DNA of 64,000 nt, from NCBI RefSeq assembly GCF_025486315.1, contig NZ_JAOOPY010000002.1, positions 62,001-126,000 on the forward strand, in the 5' to 3' direction. Below the pieces are notes generated by a model. That model was not told the origin of the DNA. It saw only the letters and a list, made by a program, of their open reading frames with translations, and ran no database searches. Source of the DNA: Variovorax sp. N23. Lineage in GTDB: Bacteria; Pseudomonadota; Gammaproteobacteria; Burkholderiales; Burkholderiaceae_C. The position numbers and the translations under genes were made by a program. This document shows, piece by piece, positions 1 through 9,880 of the stretch (within the stretch, counting starts at the first letter, position 1; each line of letters opens with the position of its first letter).

Positions 1-313
1 CCTCGGCGGTCAGCACCTCGACGCGCTCGAGCACGTTGTGGACGGCGCTGGCCAGCGACTCGACCTTGCGCACCCGGGCCGGCCGGGCGTGGATGACGCC
101 GTTGGCGAACATCTGCTCGAAGGCCGCGCGGATGGCGCCCGTGCCCACCAGGCGCGGGCCGCCGGGGTGCACGCAGAACACCTCGTCGTCGTCGGCCCAA
201 CAGGCCATGAGGGCTTCGATGTCGCCGCGTTGCAGCGCCTCGTAGAACGCCGTCTCGACATCGTCGGCGGTGCCGCCGACAGCCGCGGCGCGGAGCTTGG
301 TCTTGGTGGACAT
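1..313 (-). CDS. NTF2-like / SnoaL-type domain protein (partial, 3' end outside window)
   Basis: The reading frame opens with an ATG at 313 on the minus strand and runs off the left edge, so only the first 104 residues are visible. After a short basic N-terminus, the motif DDVETAFYEALQRGD followed by a WADDDEVFCVHPGG stretch is the usual start of small alpha+beta-barrel proteins of the NTF2-like/SnoaL/DUF4440 group. These act as scaffolds or small enzymes with varied ligands, so no specific function can be given. It is transcribed divergently from lemA, with a spacer of about 130 bases. Family call is moderately secure; substrate unknown. Confidence 0.7.
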   Translation of the reverse strand, partial: MSTKTKLRAAAVGGTADDVETAFYEALQRGDIEALMACWADDDEVFCVHPGGPRLVGTGAIRAAFEQMFANGVIHARPARVRKVESLASAVHNVLERVEVLTAE

Positions 314-441
314 GGGTGGAGATGTAGGAGGAGCTGGGATTTTGCCTGCACTGCATGTCCGCTGGGCTATGCTTGCCGCCCACCCGCTGCCTGACGCATC
401 GTCGTGCAGGTGGACATCGAACGATCAAGGGAACACACACC

Positions 442-1044
442 ATGAAACGCTGGCTTCTGACCCTCTTCGCCGCGCTGTCGCTCGGCCTGCTCTCCGGCTG
501 CGGCTACAACCAGTTCCAGTCGCTCGACGAGGCCAGCAAATCGGCCTGGAGCGAGGTGCTCAACCAGTACCAGCGCCGCGCCGACCTGGTGCCGAACATC
601 GTCGCCACCGTCAAGGGCGAAGCCAACTTCGAGCAGGAGACGCTGACCCGCGTGATCGAGGCGCGCGCCAAGGCCACGTCGGTGCAGGTGACGCCCGAGA
701 CGCTCAACGACCCTGCCGCCTTCGCCAAGTTCCAGCAGGCGCAGGGCGAACTGTCGTCGGCGCTGTCCCGCCTGCTGGTGGTGTCGGAGCAGTACCCGAA
801 CCTCAAGGCCAACCAGGCCTTCCGCGACCTGCGCGTGACGCTCGAGGGCACCGAGAACCGCATCACCGTGGCGCGCAACCGCTACATCCAGACGGTGCAG
901 GAATACAACGTGCTCGCGCGCAGCTTCCCGACCAACATCACGGCGAAGATCTTCAGCTACGACCCCAAGCCGAACTTCAGCGTGCAGAACGAGGCGCAGA
1001 TCTCCACGCCGCCGACGGTCGATTTCGGCGCGCCGAAGAAGTGA
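442..1044 (+). CDS. lemA: LemA family lipoprotein
   Basis: The product is 200 residues. It has a lipoprotein signal with lipobox LSGC and the acylated cysteine at residue 20, followed by a mostly helical body typical of LemA (motifs NQYQRRADLVPN and ENRITVARNRYI). LemA proteins are helical bundles anchored to a membrane. Their biochemical role is unsettled, and they are often encoded next to TPM-domain proteins, as here. I chose the ATG at 442 because it starts directly at the signal peptide; an upstream in-frame start would bury the signal. The next gene begins 10 bases after the stop, so the two are probably cotranscribed. Confidence 0.93.
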   Translation: MKRWLLTLFAALSLGLLSGCGYNQFQSLDEASKSAWSEVLNQYQRRADLVPNIVATVKGEANFEQETLTRVIEARAKATSVQVTPETLNDPAAFAKFQQAQGELSSALSRLLVVSEQYPNLKANQAFRDLRVTLEGTENRITVARNRYIQTVQEYNVLARSFPTNITAKIFSYDPKPNFSVQNEAQISTPPTVDFGAPKK

Positions 1045-1054
1045 GCTGCGCCCC

Positions 1055-1960
1055 ATGAACGCGGCACGGCTGCTGCGGCATCTTGCTGGCCTGTTCGCGC
1101 TGGCGCTGGGCCTGTTCGGCGGCGCGCACGCCCAGGCGCTGCTGCCCGTGCCGGCGCTCAGCGCGCGGGTGATCGACCAGACCGGCACGCTCGATGCGTC
1201 GCAGCGCCAGGCGCTCGAGGCCAAGCTGGCCGCCTTCGAGCAGCGCAAGGGCAGCCAGATCGTGGTGCTGATGGTGCCCACCACGCAGCCCGAGGACATC
1301 GCGAGCTACGCCAACCGCGTGGCGAACGAGTGGAAGATCGGCCGCCGCGAGGTCGGCGACGGCGTGCTGCTGATCGTCGCCAAGGACGACCGCAAGATGC
1401 GCATCGAGGTCGCCAAGACGCTCGAGGGCGCGCTGCCCGACATCGCTGCGGCGCAGATCATCGACGACGCGATGAAGCCGCGCTTTCGCGACAACGACTT
1501 CGCCGGCGGGCTGGATGCCGCGGCCGACCAACTCATCGCCCGAATCTCGGGCGAGGCGCTGCCCGAGGTCGAGCGCCGCGGCGACGCGCGTTCCGGCGGC
1601 TTCGGCTTCGACTGGGAAAGCCTCGCGATCTTCCTGTTCTTCGCGGTCGTTGTCGGTGCGCCGATCGCACGCCGCATCTTCGGCGCCAGGCTGGCGCCCT
1701 TCGTGATGGGGCTGGGCGTCGGCGGGGTCGCCATGGCGATCACCGCGACGGCGCTGGTGGCCGTCGCTGCCGGCATCGCTGCGCTGGTCGTCACGCTGAT
1801 GTCGGGCGTCGGTCCGTTGATCAGCGGGGGCCGCCGGGGCGGCGGCTGGAGCACGGGCGGCGGCGGGGGCGGATGGAGCGGCGGTTCGTCCTCGGGCGGC
1901 GGCTTCAGCTCCGGCGGCGGCGGCGATTTTGGAGGCGGTGGCGCCTCGGGGGACTGGTAG
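1055..1960 (+). CDS. TPM-domain protein (YgcG family) with Gly/Ser-rich tail
   Basis: This 301-residue protein has a signal peptide ending near AHAQA (residue 28). A TPM domain follows at roughly residues 35-160, with the family pattern VIDQTGTLDASQR, then NRVANEWKIG and a GDGVLLIVAKDDRKMRIEV strand. One or two hydrophobic segments lie at about 187-255. The last 40 residues are almost only Gly and Ser. TPM domains are periplasmic and have been linked to photosystem repair in plants and to membrane-protein stress in bacteria; the bacterial role is unclear. It sits between lemA and a second TPM gene, a common arrangement. The low-complexity tail is normal for this family. Confidence 0.88.
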   Translation: MNAARLLRHLAGLFALALGLFGGAHAQALLPVPALSARVIDQTGTLDASQRQALEAKLAAFEQRKGSQIVVLMVPTTQPEDIASYANRVANEWKIGRREVGDGVLLIVAKDDRKMRIEVAKTLEGALPDIAAAQIIDDAMKPRFRDNDFAGGLDAAADQLIARISGEALPEVERRGDARSGGFGFDWESLAIFLFFAVVVGAPIARRIFGARLAPFVMGLGVGGVAMAITATALVAVAAGIAALVVTLMSGVGPLISGGRRGGGWSTGGGGGGWSGGSSSGGGFSSGGGGDFGGGGASGDW

Positions 1961-1962
1961 CC

Positions 1963-2481
1963 ATGGCGTCACTTCTTGCCAAACTGGGGCGGCTCTGGCG
2001 CCACCGCTCGGCCGACGAGGCCGCCGTGCGGCGCGTGCTGCCACCGGAGGTGCTCGCCCGACTGCAGGCCCGCGTGGCCGCCAGCGAACGTCGCCACACC
2101 GGCGAGATCCGCCTGTGCATCGAGGCCGGCCTGCCCGTGAGTTACCTGTGGCGCGGTGCGCCGGCGCGCGAACGGGCGATCATGCTGTTCGGCAAGCTGC
2201 GCGTCTGGGACACCGAGCAGAACAACGGCGTGCTGATCTACCTGCTGCTGGCCGAGCACGCGATCGAGATCGTGGCCGACCGCGGCATCGACCGCCACGT
2301 CGACACCCAGGCCTGGCGTGCGATGGCGCAGCGCATGGGCGGGGCCTTCCGCGAGGGCCGCTTCGAGGACGGGCTGACGCAGGCCCTGGAAGAGGTGTCG
2401 GCCCTGCAGATGGCGCATTTCCCGCGCGCCGAGGGCGAGCCCGACGTCAACGAACTGCCGGACGCGCCCGTCGTGATCTAG
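1963..2481 (+). CDS. Second TPM-domain protein
   Basis: This 172-residue protein starts two bases after the previous stop, so it is almost certainly in the same transcript. The central part (about residues 35-130) carries the TPM pattern: GEIRLCIEAGLP, then a WDTEQNNGVLIYLLLAEHAIEIV strand and GIDRHVDTQAW. Unlike its neighbour it has no signal peptide and no Gly-rich tail, which is typical of the short cytoplasmic-side TPM protein found in LemA clusters. Its stop codon overlaps the stop of the convergent cyclic-nucleotide-binding gene in the palindrome CTAG. Confidence 0.85.
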   Translation: MASLLAKLGRLWRHRSADEAAVRRVLPPEVLARLQARVAASERRHTGEIRLCIEAGLPVSYLWRGAPARERAIMLFGKLRVWDTEQNNGVLIYLLLAEHAIEIVADRGIDRHVDTQAWRAMAQRMGGAFREGRFEDGLTQALEEVSALQMAHFPRAEGEPDVNELPDAPVVI

Positions 2482-3155
2482 CGGCCGCCGAGCGGCCCGA
2501 AGTTCGAGGGCGCCAGGTCGGTGTCGAAGCCCGAGTCCAGCGCGGGCATGCCGGACGGCATCAGCGCGGCGTTGACGCTGGTCGGCGCGCTGTCGTGCTC
2601 GCTCAGGAGCCGGCGGTTGACGGCATGCGTGGCATCGAGCTCTCGCTGCATGGCCTTGGCCACCTGCGACAGCGTGCGCAGCCGGCGGTTGTTCTCGCGC
2701 ACCCGTCCGCCCAGCAGACTGGCGACGGCCAGCAGCAGGCGCGCCGCGATGGCCGGCTGCGTCTCGACCAGCCCGCGCAGCGCCTCGCGCGAGAGGATGG
2801 CCAGCTTCAGGTCGGAGAGCGCCGTGCAGGTGGCCGAACGCGGCGCCCCGTCGATCAGCCCCATCTCGCCGATCAGGCTGCCCGCGCCGATGAGCGAGAT
2901 CACCATGTTCTCGCCGGCTGCGCCGGTGGCATTCTCGGCGCGTACCTGGCCTTCGATCAGCAGCGCCATGAATTCGTTGCCGTCGGTCTGGCCTTCCTCG
3001 ATGAAGACGGTGCCGGCCGCGACGAAGGCGGGCTGCATGGCGTCGATCACCAGGCCCGCGTCATGGAAGTCGAGTTCGGCGACCGGCGAGGCGCGCATCA
3101 GCATCAGCACTGCCTGGTCGCGCAGGCTGGCGGCGGGGGGGCGCAGGTCGCTCAT
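2478..3155 (-). CDS. Cyclic-nucleotide-binding domain protein, downstream of pilU
   Basis: The product is 225 residues. A cNMP-binding fold occupies about residues 30-150, with the recognisable run VFIEEGQTDGNEFMALLIEGQVR and the phosphate-binding-cassette-like GSLIGEMGLIDGAPRSATC. The C-terminal part is helical and shows no helix-turn-helix that I can see, so this is not a classical CRP/FNR activator. It follows pilU by about 20 bases on the same strand, which suggests that it senses a nucleotide signal connected with pilus retraction or surface behaviour. That link is inference from position. Confidence 0.85.
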   Translation of the reverse strand: MSDLRPPAASLRDQAVLMLMRASPVAELDFHDAGLVIDAMQPAFVAAGTVFIEEGQTDGNEFMALLIEGQVRAENATGAAGENMVISLIGAGSLIGEMGLIDGAPRSATCTALSDLKLAILSREALRGLVETQPAIAARLLLAVASLLGGRVRENNRRLRTLSQVAKAMQRELDATHAVNRRLLSEHDSAPTSVNAALMPSGMPALDSGFDTDLAPSNFGPLGGR

Positions 3156-3176
3156 CGGCCGATACCCACGCGGCGC

Positions 3177-4313
3177 TCAGACGATGGCGAAGTGCTCGGT
3201 GCCGGCCGACAGGTCGGTCGAGCGGGCGCGCTGGCTGTTCAGCTTGATCTGCAGGCGCAGGTCGTTGGCCGAGTCGGCGTTGCGGATCGCATCCTCGAAG
3301 CTGATCGCGTTGCTCTCGAACAGGTCGAACAGCGCCTGGTCGAAGGTCTGCATGCCGAGGTTGCGGCTCTTCTTCATGATCTCCTTGATCTCGCCGACCT
3401 CGCCCTTGAAGATCATGTCGGAGATCAGCGGCGTGTTCAGCAGCACCTCGACCGCGGCAATGCGGCCCAGCCCGTCCTGCGTGGGAATCAGCCGTTGCGA
3501 GACCAGCGCGCGCAGGTTGAGCGACAGGTCCATCAGCAGCTGCGTGCGACGCTCTTCCGGGAAGAAGTTGATGATGCGGTCGAGCGCCTGGTTGGCGCTG
3601 TTGGCATGCAGCGTGGCCATGCACAGGTGGCCGGTCTCGGCGAAGGCCACCGCGTGCTCCATCGTCTCGCGGTCGCGGATCTCGCCCATCAGGATCACGT
3701 CGGGCGCCTGGCGCAGCGTGTTCTTCAGCGCGGCCTCCCAGCTGTCGGTGTCGATGCCCACTTCGCGCTGCGTCACCACGCAGTTCTTGTGCGGATGCAC
3801 GAACTCGATCGGGTCTTCGACCGTCACGATGTGGCCGAAGGAGTTCTCGTTGCGCCAGTCGACCATCGCCGCCAGCGTGGTCGACTTGCCCGAGCCGGTG
3901 GCGCCCACCAGGATCGTCAGGCCGCGCTTGGTCATCGACACGTCCTTGAGCACCTGCGGCATGCCCAGCCCGTCGATGGTCGGCAGCACGGCGGGGATGG
4001 TCCGCAGCACCATGCCGATCTTGCCCTGCTGCACGAAGGCGTTGACGCGGAAGCGGCCGATGCCGGTGGGCGAGATCGCGAAGTTGCATTCCTTCGTGCG
4101 CTCGAATTCCGCCACCTGCCGGTCGTTCATGATCGACCGCGTCAGCGCCACCGTGTGCTGCATGCCCAGCGACTGCCCCGACACCTTGGTGATCTTGCCG
4201 TCGACCTTGATCGCCGGCGGGAAGTCGGCAGTGATGAACAGGTCACTGCCGTTGCGGCTCACCATGAGCTTGAGCAGATCGTTGATGAACTGACTGGCCT
4301 GATCGCGTTCCAT
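3177..4313 (-). CDS. pilU: Type IV pilus retraction ATPase PilU
   Basis: This is a 378-residue GspE/PilT-family hexameric ATPase. The Walker A motif GATGSGKST lies at residues 137-145, the Asp box near VTVEDPIEF, and the Walker B region at VILMGEIRD around residue 208. It lacks the AIRNLIREGK signature of PilT and has PLISDMIFKGE in its place, which together with its length marks it as PilU, the PilT-dependent retraction partner. It lies downstream of pilT on the same strand with a spacer of 164 bases that holds a palindromic repeat. It acts at the inner-membrane base of the pilus machine. Confidence 0.95.
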   Translation of the reverse strand: MERDQASQFINDLLKLMVSRNGSDLFITADFPPAIKVDGKITKVSGQSLGMQHTVALTRSIMNDRQVAEFERTKECNFAISPTGIGRFRVNAFVQQGKIGMVLRTIPAVLPTIDGLGMPQVLKDVSMTKRGLTILVGATGSGKSTTLAAMVDWRNENSFGHIVTVEDPIEFVHPHKNCVVTQREVGIDTDSWEAALKNTLRQAPDVILMGEIRDRETMEHAVAFAETGHLCMATLHANSANQALDRIINFFPEERRTQLLMDLSLNLRALVSQRLIPTQDGLGRIAAVEVLLNTPLISDMIFKGEVGEIKEIMKKSRNLGMQTFDQALFDLFESNAISFEDAIRNADSANDLRLQIKLNSQRARSTDLSAGTEHFAIV

Positions 4314-4377
4314 GAAGTACCTGCCTGTCTGAGCTGAAAGGGTTGGCGCCTGCCAAGGACGCGGAAGGTTTTATGCC

Positions 4378-4472
4378 AGGAACGCCGCGGAACGGGCTTC
4401 GCCCGGCCGCTGGCGTTGCCCCCGGTAGGGGGAGGGCGAAGCGACACGCAGTGCGCGCAGCCTGGGGGCGAG
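4378..4472. repeat. Dispersed palindromic repeat, copy A
   Basis: The pilT-pilU spacer carries a GC-rich element built from several hairpins: GGGCTTCGCCC, CCCCCggtaGGGGG, and an outer pair AACGCC/GGCGTT. It ends with the block GCGACACGCAGTGCG. The same architecture and the same terminal block recur at 13498-13592. It resembles the intergenic palindromic repeats known from Comamonadaceae genomes. Lying inside a two-gene unit, it may affect mRNA stability or termination between pilT and pilU. Confidence 0.8.
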
Positions 4473-4477
4473 CATAG

Positions 4478-5521
4478 CTAGCCTGGGAAGTTTTCGGGGA
4501 TCTTGGCCTTGCCGCGCGCTTCTGCGGCACTGATCACGCCGCGGCGCACCAGGTCGGTCAGGTTCTGGTCCAGCGTCTGCATGCCCTGGCCGCTGCCGGT
4601 CTGGATCGACGAATACATCTGCGCCACCTTGCCCTCGCGGATCAGGTTGCGGATGGCCGAGGTGCCCAGCATGATCTCGTGCGCCGCCACGCGGCCCTGG
4701 CCGTCCTTGGTCTTGCACAGTGTCTGCGAAATCACGGCCTGCAGCGACTCCGACAACATCGCGCGGATCATCTCCTTTTCCTCGCCGGGGAACACGTCGA
4801 TGATCCGGTCGATGGTCTTGGCGGCCGACGAGGTGTGCAGCGTGCCGAACACCAGGTGGCCGGTCTCGGCGGCGGTCATCGCCAGCCGGATGGTTTCCAG
4901 GTCGCGCATTTCGCCCACCAGGATCGCGTCCGGGTCTTCGCGCAGGGCCGAGCGCAGCGCGTTGGCGAAGCTCAGCGTCATCGGGCCGACCTCGCGCTGG
5001 TTGATCAGGCACTTCTTGGACTCGTGCACGAACTCGATCGGGTCTTCCACCGTGAGGATGTGGCCGTACTCGGTCTCGTTGAGGTAGTTCACCATCGCCG
5101 CCAGCGTGGTCGACTTGCCCGAGCCCGTGGGGCCGGTCACCAGCACCAGGCCGCGCGGCTTGAGCGCCAGGTCGCCGAAGATCTTGGGCGCGTTGAGCTG
5201 CTCGAGCGTGAGGATCTTCGACGGAATCGTCCGGAACACCGCCGCCGCGCCGCGCGCCTGGTTGAAGGCGTTCACGCGGAAGCGCGCCAGGCCGTCGATC
5301 TCGAAGGAGAAGTCGACCTCCAGGAATTCTTCGTAGTGCTTGCGGTGCGTGTCGCTCATGATGTCGTACACCATGGCGTGCACCGCCTTGTGGTCGAGCG
5401 CGTCGACGTTGATGCGCCGCACGTCGCCGTGCACCCGGATCATGGGCGGCAGCCCCGACGAGAGGTGCAGGTCGGAGGCTTTGTTCTTGACGCTGAATGC
5501 CAGCAGTTGGGTGATGTCCAC
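4478..5521 (-). CDS. pilT: Type IV pilus retraction ATPase PilT
   Basis: The product is 347 residues with a GTG start at 5521. The frame stays open further upstream, but PilT proteins begin at MDITQLLAF. Walker A GPTGSGKST is at residues 130-138, the Asp box at TVEDPIEFVH, Walker B at AILVGEMRD, and the PilT signature AIRNLIREGK near residue 290. PilT powers pilus disassembly and twitching motility from the inner-membrane side. Its start is only 33 bases from that of the divergent YggS gene, so both promoters must overlap or lie within the coding starts. Confidence 0.96.
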   Translation of the reverse strand: MDITQLLAFSVKNKASDLHLSSGLPPMIRVHGDVRRINVDALDHKAVHAMVYDIMSDTHRKHYEEFLEVDFSFEIDGLARFRVNAFNQARGAAAVFRTIPSKILTLEQLNAPKIFGDLALKPRGLVLVTGPTGSGKSTTLAAMVNYLNETEYGHILTVEDPIEFVHESKKCLINQREVGPMTLSFANALRSALREDPDAILVGEMRDLETIRLAMTAAETGHLVFGTLHTSSAAKTIDRIIDVFPGEEKEMIRAMLSESLQAVISQTLCKTKDGQGRVAAHEIMLGTSAIRNLIREGKVAQMYSSIQTGSGQGMQTLDQNLTDLVRRGVISAAEARGKAKIPENFPG

Positions 5522-5554
5522 GAAGACCCTCGGTGACGTTTTGATACGCTTTGG

Positions 5555-6262
5555 ATGATTATGACGATGATTGCCGCCAACCTCCACCAAGTTCGATCGC
5601 GGATCGTGACCGCCTGCGCGGCGGCCGACCGCGACCCGGCGAGCGTGCACCTGCTCGCCGTCTCCAAAACCTTCCCGGCCGAGGCGGTGCGCGAGGCGCT
5701 GGCCGCGGGCCAGACTGCCTTCGGCGAGAACTACGTGCAGGAAGGCGTGGCCAAGATCGAGGCCCTGGCCGACGTGCGCGCGCAACTCGTGTGGCACTGC
5801 ATCGGCCCTCTGCAGAGCAACAAGACCCGGGTGGTGGCCGAGCATTTCGACTGGGTGCACAGCATCGACCGGCTGAAGATCGCCGAGCGCCTGTCGGAAC
5901 AGCGGCCGGCGGGGTTGCCGGCGCTGCAGGTCTGCCTGCAGGTCAACGTCGACGGCGGCGCCAACAAGTCGGGCGTGTCGGCCGACGAGGCGCTGGCGCT
6001 GGCGCAGGCCGTGGCGTTGTTGCCACGGTTGCGGCTGCGCGGGCTGATGGCGATCCCGGAACCTGCCGCCGATTTCGACGCCCAGCGGGCGCTGTTCCTG
6101 CGCGCGCGTGCCGTGTACGACCGCATCCGCGACAGCGGCATCGCGCTCGACACGCTCTCGCTCGGCATGAGCGCCGATCTCGAAGCGGCCATCGCGGCCG
6201 GCAGCACGATGGTGCGGGTGGGCACCGCGATCTTCGGCGGGCGGCCAAAGCCGGCCCTGTGA
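5555..6262 (+). CDS. yggS: YggS/PROSC family pyridoxal-phosphate homeostasis protein
   Basis: This 235-residue TIM-barrel protein has the PLP lysine in the motif LLAVSKTF (K38 from the first ATG), the GENYVQE motif and WHCIGPLQSNK. The phosphate-binding end SLGMSADLEAAI is also present. The family binds PLP and maintains B6 vitamer balance, and it affects proline and amino-acid metabolism; no enzyme activity is established. Three in-frame ATGs (5555, 5561, 5567) lie at the 5' end, so the exact start is uncertain by four residues. Divergence from pilT is a widely conserved arrangement. Confidence 0.94.
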   Translation: MIMTMIAANLHQVRSRIVTACAAADRDPASVHLLAVSKTFPAEAVREALAAGQTAFGENYVQEGVAKIEALADVRAQLVWHCIGPLQSNKTRVVAEHFDWVHSIDRLKIAERLSEQRPAGLPALQVCLQVNVDGGANKSGVSADEALALAQAVALLPRLRLRGLMAIPEPAADFDAQRALFLRARAVYDRIRDSGIALDTLSLGMSADLEAAIAAGSTMVRVGTAIFGGRPKPAL

Positions 6263-6272
6263 CGCCGGTCTT

Positions 6273-6752
6273 TCAGTTCCCCAGCGGCAATCGCGCGCTG
6301 CTTTTCACCTCCTCCATCACCGCATAGGTCCGCGTCTCGCGCACGCCGGGCAGCTGCCACAGCACCGTGCCGGCGAATTCGCGATACGCCGCCATGTCGG
6401 CCATGCGGGTCTTGAGCAGGTAGTCGAAGCCGCCGGCCACCATGTGGCATTCCATGATCTCGTCGCGCACCTGCACCGCCGCCTTGAAGGCGTCGAACAC
6501 ATTCGGCGTCGTGCGGTCGAGCAGCACCTCGACGAAGACGGTGAAGCCTCGTCCCAGCTTGTGCGGGTCGAGCCGCGCCTCGTAGCCCTGGATGTAGCCC
6601 TCGCGCGTGAGGCGCTGCACGCGCGCCAGCACGGCGGTGGGCGACAGCGCCACCGTCTCGGCCAGCTTGAGGTTCGAGAGGCGGCCATCCTCCTGAAGAA
6701 TCCTCAGGATTTTCATGTCGATGCGGTCGACTCCGGGTAATTCATTGCTCAT
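6273..6752 (-). CDS. Lrp/AsnC family regulator, probable putA activator
   Basis: This 159-residue protein has an N-terminal helix-turn-helix (about residues 8-65, motif DGRLSNLKLAETVALSPTAV) and a C-terminal ligand-binding RAM domain (about 72-152). It is divergent from putA, with 48 bases between the two ATG starts. In several alpha- and betaproteobacteria an Lrp-type regulator, PutR, activates putA in response to proline. This gene very likely has that role, especially because the PutA here lacks its own DNA-binding domain. The regulatory link is inferred from position. Confidence 0.9.
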   Translation of the reverse strand: MSNELPGVDRIDMKILRILQEDGRLSNLKLAETVALSPTAVLARVQRLTREGYIQGYEARLDPHKLGRGFTVFVEVLLDRTTPNVFDAFKAAVQVRDEIMECHMVAGGFDYLLKTRMADMAAYREFAGTVLWQLPGVRETRTYAVMEEVKSSARLPLGN

Positions 6753-6800
6753 TGGCTTCAGATTATCCGGCTGACGTGGTGAATTTTGGTGAATAACTCG

Positions 6801-9797
6801 ATGACGCCAGCGGCACGATCACAGCCATCCCTCCTGGAGTTTTTCATGCGCCTGCCGATCCCGTACCGCCCCGAACCCGACGTCGTCGCCCACCGTCTCG
6901 CCGCCCTTGAAGGCGCACTCGAATGGCACCAGGCCGCGCTGCATGCGGCACCCTGGGTCCAGGCCGTGCGGAACAACCCGCCGCCGTTCTGGGCCATGGA
7001 AAGCCTGCTGCGCGAGTACCCGATCTCCAGTGCCGAAGGCCTGGCGCTGATGCGGCTGGCCGAGGCCCTGCTGCGCGTGCCCGACGCCGAGACGGCGATC
7101 GCGCTGACCGCCGACCAGCTCGGCCGGGCCGACTTCGACGGCGCGGCCGACTCCACGCTGGCGCGGCTGTCGTCCTCGGCCATCGCGCTGTCCAAGCGCT
7201 TCCTGCCCGAGAGCGACCATCCGCCCGGCCTGCTGGCGCGCCTGGGCTCGCGCACCGTCGTCGCCGCCACGCTGCGCGCGGTGCAACTGCTGGGCCGCCA
7301 GTTCGTGCTCGGCCAGACCATCCGCGAAGCCATGGGCGAGGCGCGCAGCGCGCAGAAGAAGCAGCCGGCGCTGTGCTTCAGCTACGACATGCTGGGCGAG
7401 GGCGCCCGCACCGAGGCCGACGCGCAGCGCTACCAGCAGAGCTACGCCGACGCGATCCGCGCCATCGGCACCCAGTCGGACGCCGCACGCGCGCCCGAGC
7501 ACAACGACGGCATCTCGATCAAGCTCAGCGCCCTGCATCCGCGCTACGAAGACGCGCAGCGCGAGCGCGTGATGGACGAGCTGGTGCCGCGCGTGTGGCA
7601 GCTCTGCGCGCTGGCGGCCGACGCCAACCTGAACCTCACGATCGATGCGGAGGAGGTCGACCGGCTCGAACTCTCGCTGGACGTGTTCGAAGCGCTGGCG
7701 GCACGGATCGCGGCCGAGAAGCCGCAATGGCGCGGCTTCGGCCTGGCGATGCAGGCTTACCAGACGCGTGCGCTCGAACTCATCGGCGAGGTCGTCGCCA
7801 TCGCTCGCCGGCACGGGCTGCGCCTGATGTGCCGCCTGGTCAAGGGCGCCTATTGGGACGCCGAGATCAAGCGCGCGCAGGAGCTCGGCCTGCCGCACTA
7901 CCCCGTGTTCACCCACAAGCACCACAGCGACGTGAGCTACCTCGCCTGCGCGCGCGCCATGCTCGCCGCGCCCGACGCGATCTACCCGCAGTTCGCCACG
8001 CACAACGCCGGCACCATCGCGGCCATCCTGCAAATGGCGGGCGCGCAAGGTTTCGAGTTGCAGCGCCTGCACGGCATGGGCGAGGGCGTGTACCGCGAGG
8101 TCATGAAGGCGACGACGGCGCATGTGCGCGTCTATGCGCCGGTGGGCCAGCACAAGGACCTGCTCGCGTACCTCGTGCGCCGCTTGCTGGAAAACGGCGC
8201 CAACTCCTCCTTCGTGAACCAGCTCGGCGACGACGGCGTACCGGTCGACCGGTTGCTGGCGTCGCCGCTGCACGCGTCGCCGATGTCGTCGCTGCCCCTG
8301 CCGCCGCTGCTCTACGGGCCGGCACCCGCACGGCGCAACAGCGAAGGTCTCGACCTCGCCGTGGCCACGATGCGCGCGCCCTTGCTGGCGGCGCTGGCGA
8401 GCACGCCGGTGCCCGTGGTGCCGCTGGCCGATGCGGCGCGCGCCGAGCCCGCCGTGGCCGAGGCCCTGCGCGCGCTGCCGGCGTGGCGCGGTACGCCGGT
8501 TGCCCAGCGCGCGGCCCGGCTGCGCCACGCGGCCGATGCCTTGCAGGCGGACCTCCCGCGCTTCTGCGCGCTGCTGGTGAAGGAGGCCTTCAAGACCTGG
8601 GGCGACGCCATCGCCGAGGTGCGCGAGGCCGTCGACTTCCTGCGCTACTACGCCGACGAGGCCGAGCGGATCATGCAACCCGTGGCGCTCCCGGGACCGA
8701 CGGGTGAATCGAACGAGCTGCGCCTCGTCGCGCGCGGCCCGTGGGTCTGCATCAGCCCCTGGAATTTCCCGCTGGCGATCTTCGTGGGCCAGGTGGCGGC
8801 CGCGCTCGCGACCGGCAACACGGTGCTGGCCAAGCCCGCGGAGCAGACGCCCGGCGTCGCGCTCGAAGCGGTGAAGCTGCTGCACGCGGCCGGCGTGCCC
8901 GCCGATGCGCTGCAGTTGCTGCACGGCCCGGGCGAGACGGTGGGCGCCGCGCTGGTGGGCGCGCCCGGCGTGGCCGGCGTCGTCTTCACCGGCTCGACGC
9001 AGGTGGCGAAGATCATCCACCGCGCGCTGGCCGCGAAGGACGGCCCGATCGTCCCGCTCATCGCCGAGACCGGCGGCATCAACGCGATGGTGGTCGACTC
9101 GAGCGCGCTGCCCGAGCAGGTGATCGACGCGGTGGTCCAGAGCGCCTTCCGATCGGCCGGCCAGCGCTGCTCGGCGCTGCGCCTGCTGTGCGTGCACGAG
9201 GGCATTGCCGAGGGCGTGATCGAGATGCTCGGCGGCGCCGTGGCCGAACTCGCCAGCGGCGACCCGGCGCTGCTGGCCACCGACGTCGGCCCGCTGATCG
9301 ACGCCGAGGCCTTCGGCAACGTGGCACGCGCGGTCGACGCGCTGGCGGCGCACGGCCGTCCGATCGCCGCGTCACCGGTCGCCGCGCCGATGGCAAATTT
9401 CATCGCGCCCCAAGCCTTCGAGGTGCCCTCCATCGAGCACGTGCGCAGCGAGATCTTCGGCCCGGTGCTGCAGATCGTGCGCTGGTCGGGCGATCCGGCC
9501 GCGGTGGTCGAGCGCATCAATGCGTTGGGCTACGGGCTCACCTTCGGCATCCAGACGCGCATCGACTCGCGCGCCGCCGCGATGGCCGCCCAGGCCCACA
9601 TCGGCAACGTCTACGTCAACCGCAACACCATCGGTGCGGTGGTCGGCGTGCAGCCCTTCGGCGGCGAAGGCCTGAGCGGCACCGGACCCAAGGCGGGCGG
9701 GCCGCACTATCTCTATCGTTTCTGCGCCGAGCAGACCGTCACGATCAACACCGCGGCGGCCGGCGGCAACGCGGCGCTGCTTGCCGCAATGGCATAA
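6801..9797 (+). CDS. putA: Bifunctional proline dehydrogenase / L-glutamate-gamma-semialdehyde dehydrogenase (type A PutA)
   Basis: With the ATG at 6801 the product is 998 residues. The N-terminal half is the FAD proline dehydrogenase barrel (about 120-460), with [14 protein letters not shown] and [12 protein letters not shown]. The C-terminal half is the NAD-dependent P5C dehydrogenase (about 540-985), with the Rossmann region [10 protein letters not shown], the glutamate in AETGGINAM, and the catalytic Cys in SAGQRCSAL. There is no N-terminal ribbon-helix-helix domain and no extra C-terminal domain, so this is the short type A form that cannot repress itself. It oxidises proline to glutamate with substrate channelling. 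Alternative starts at TTG 6786 or ATG 6846 cannot be excluded. Confidence 0.95.
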   Translation: MTPAARSQPSLLEFFMRLPIPYRPEPDVVAHRLAALEGALEWHQAALHAAPWVQAVRNNPPPFWAMESLLREYPISSAEGLALMRLAEALLRVPDAETAIALTADQLGRADFDGAADSTLARLSSSAIALSKRFLPESDHPPGLLARLGSRTVVAATLRAVQLLGRQFVLGQTIREAMGEARSAQKKQPALCFSYDMLGEGARTEADAQRYQQSYADAIRAIGTQSDAARAPEHNDGISIKLSALHPRYEDAQRERVMDELVPRVWQLCALAADANLNLTIDAEEVDRLELSLDVFEALAARIAAEKPQWRGFGLAMQAYQTRALELIGEVVAIARRHGLRLMCRLVKGAYWDAEIKRAQELGLPHYPVFTHKHHSDVSYLACARAMLAAPDAIYPQFATHNAGTIAAILQMAGAQGFELQRLHGMGEGVYREVMKATTAHVRVYAPVGQHKDLLAYLVRRLLENGANSSFVNQLGDDGVPVDRLLASPLHASPMSSLPLPPLLYGPAPARRNSEGLDLAVATMRAPLLAALASTPVPVVPLADAARAEPAVAEALRALPAWRGTPVAQRAARLRHAADALQADLPRFCALLVKEAFKTWGDAIAEVREAVDFLRYYADEAERIMQPVALPGPTGESNELRLVARGPWVCISPWNFPLAIFVGQVAAALATGNTVLAKPAEQTPGVALEAVKLLHAAGVPADALQLLHGPGETVGAALVGAPGVAGVVFTGSTQVAKIIHRALAAKDGPIVPLIAETGGINAMVVDSSALPEQVIDAVVQSAFRSAGQRCSALRLLCVHEGIAEGVIEMLGGAVAELASGDPALLATDVGPLIDAEAFGNVARAVDALAAHGRPIAASPVAAPMANFIAPQAFEVPSIEHVRSEIFGPVLQIVRWSGDPAAVVERINALGYGLTFGIQTRIDSRAAAMAAQAHIGNVYVNRNTIGAVVGVQPFGGEGLSGTGPKAGGPHYLYRFCAEQTVTINTAAAGGNAALLAAMA

Positions 9798-9880
9798 GGT
9801 CCTGCATCCGCCGCATGGGGAGTGGCGCGCGGGCCGGCGCGGGGCTATCGTCCGCCCAGTCCATCCACCGAGGGTCTTCC

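Noticed and set aside
1929-4337. An 802-codon open frame on the plus strand across the TPM, cNMP-binding and pilU genes
   Set aside because: Its translation is low-complexity Arg/Ala/Gly/His-rich and it lies opposite pilU and the cNMP-binding gene, which have clear motifs. Long antisense frames are expected at this GC content.
6819-9353. An 844-codon minus-strand frame opposite putA
   Set aside because: It reads as Arg/His/Gly-rich shadow sequence with no recognisable motif.
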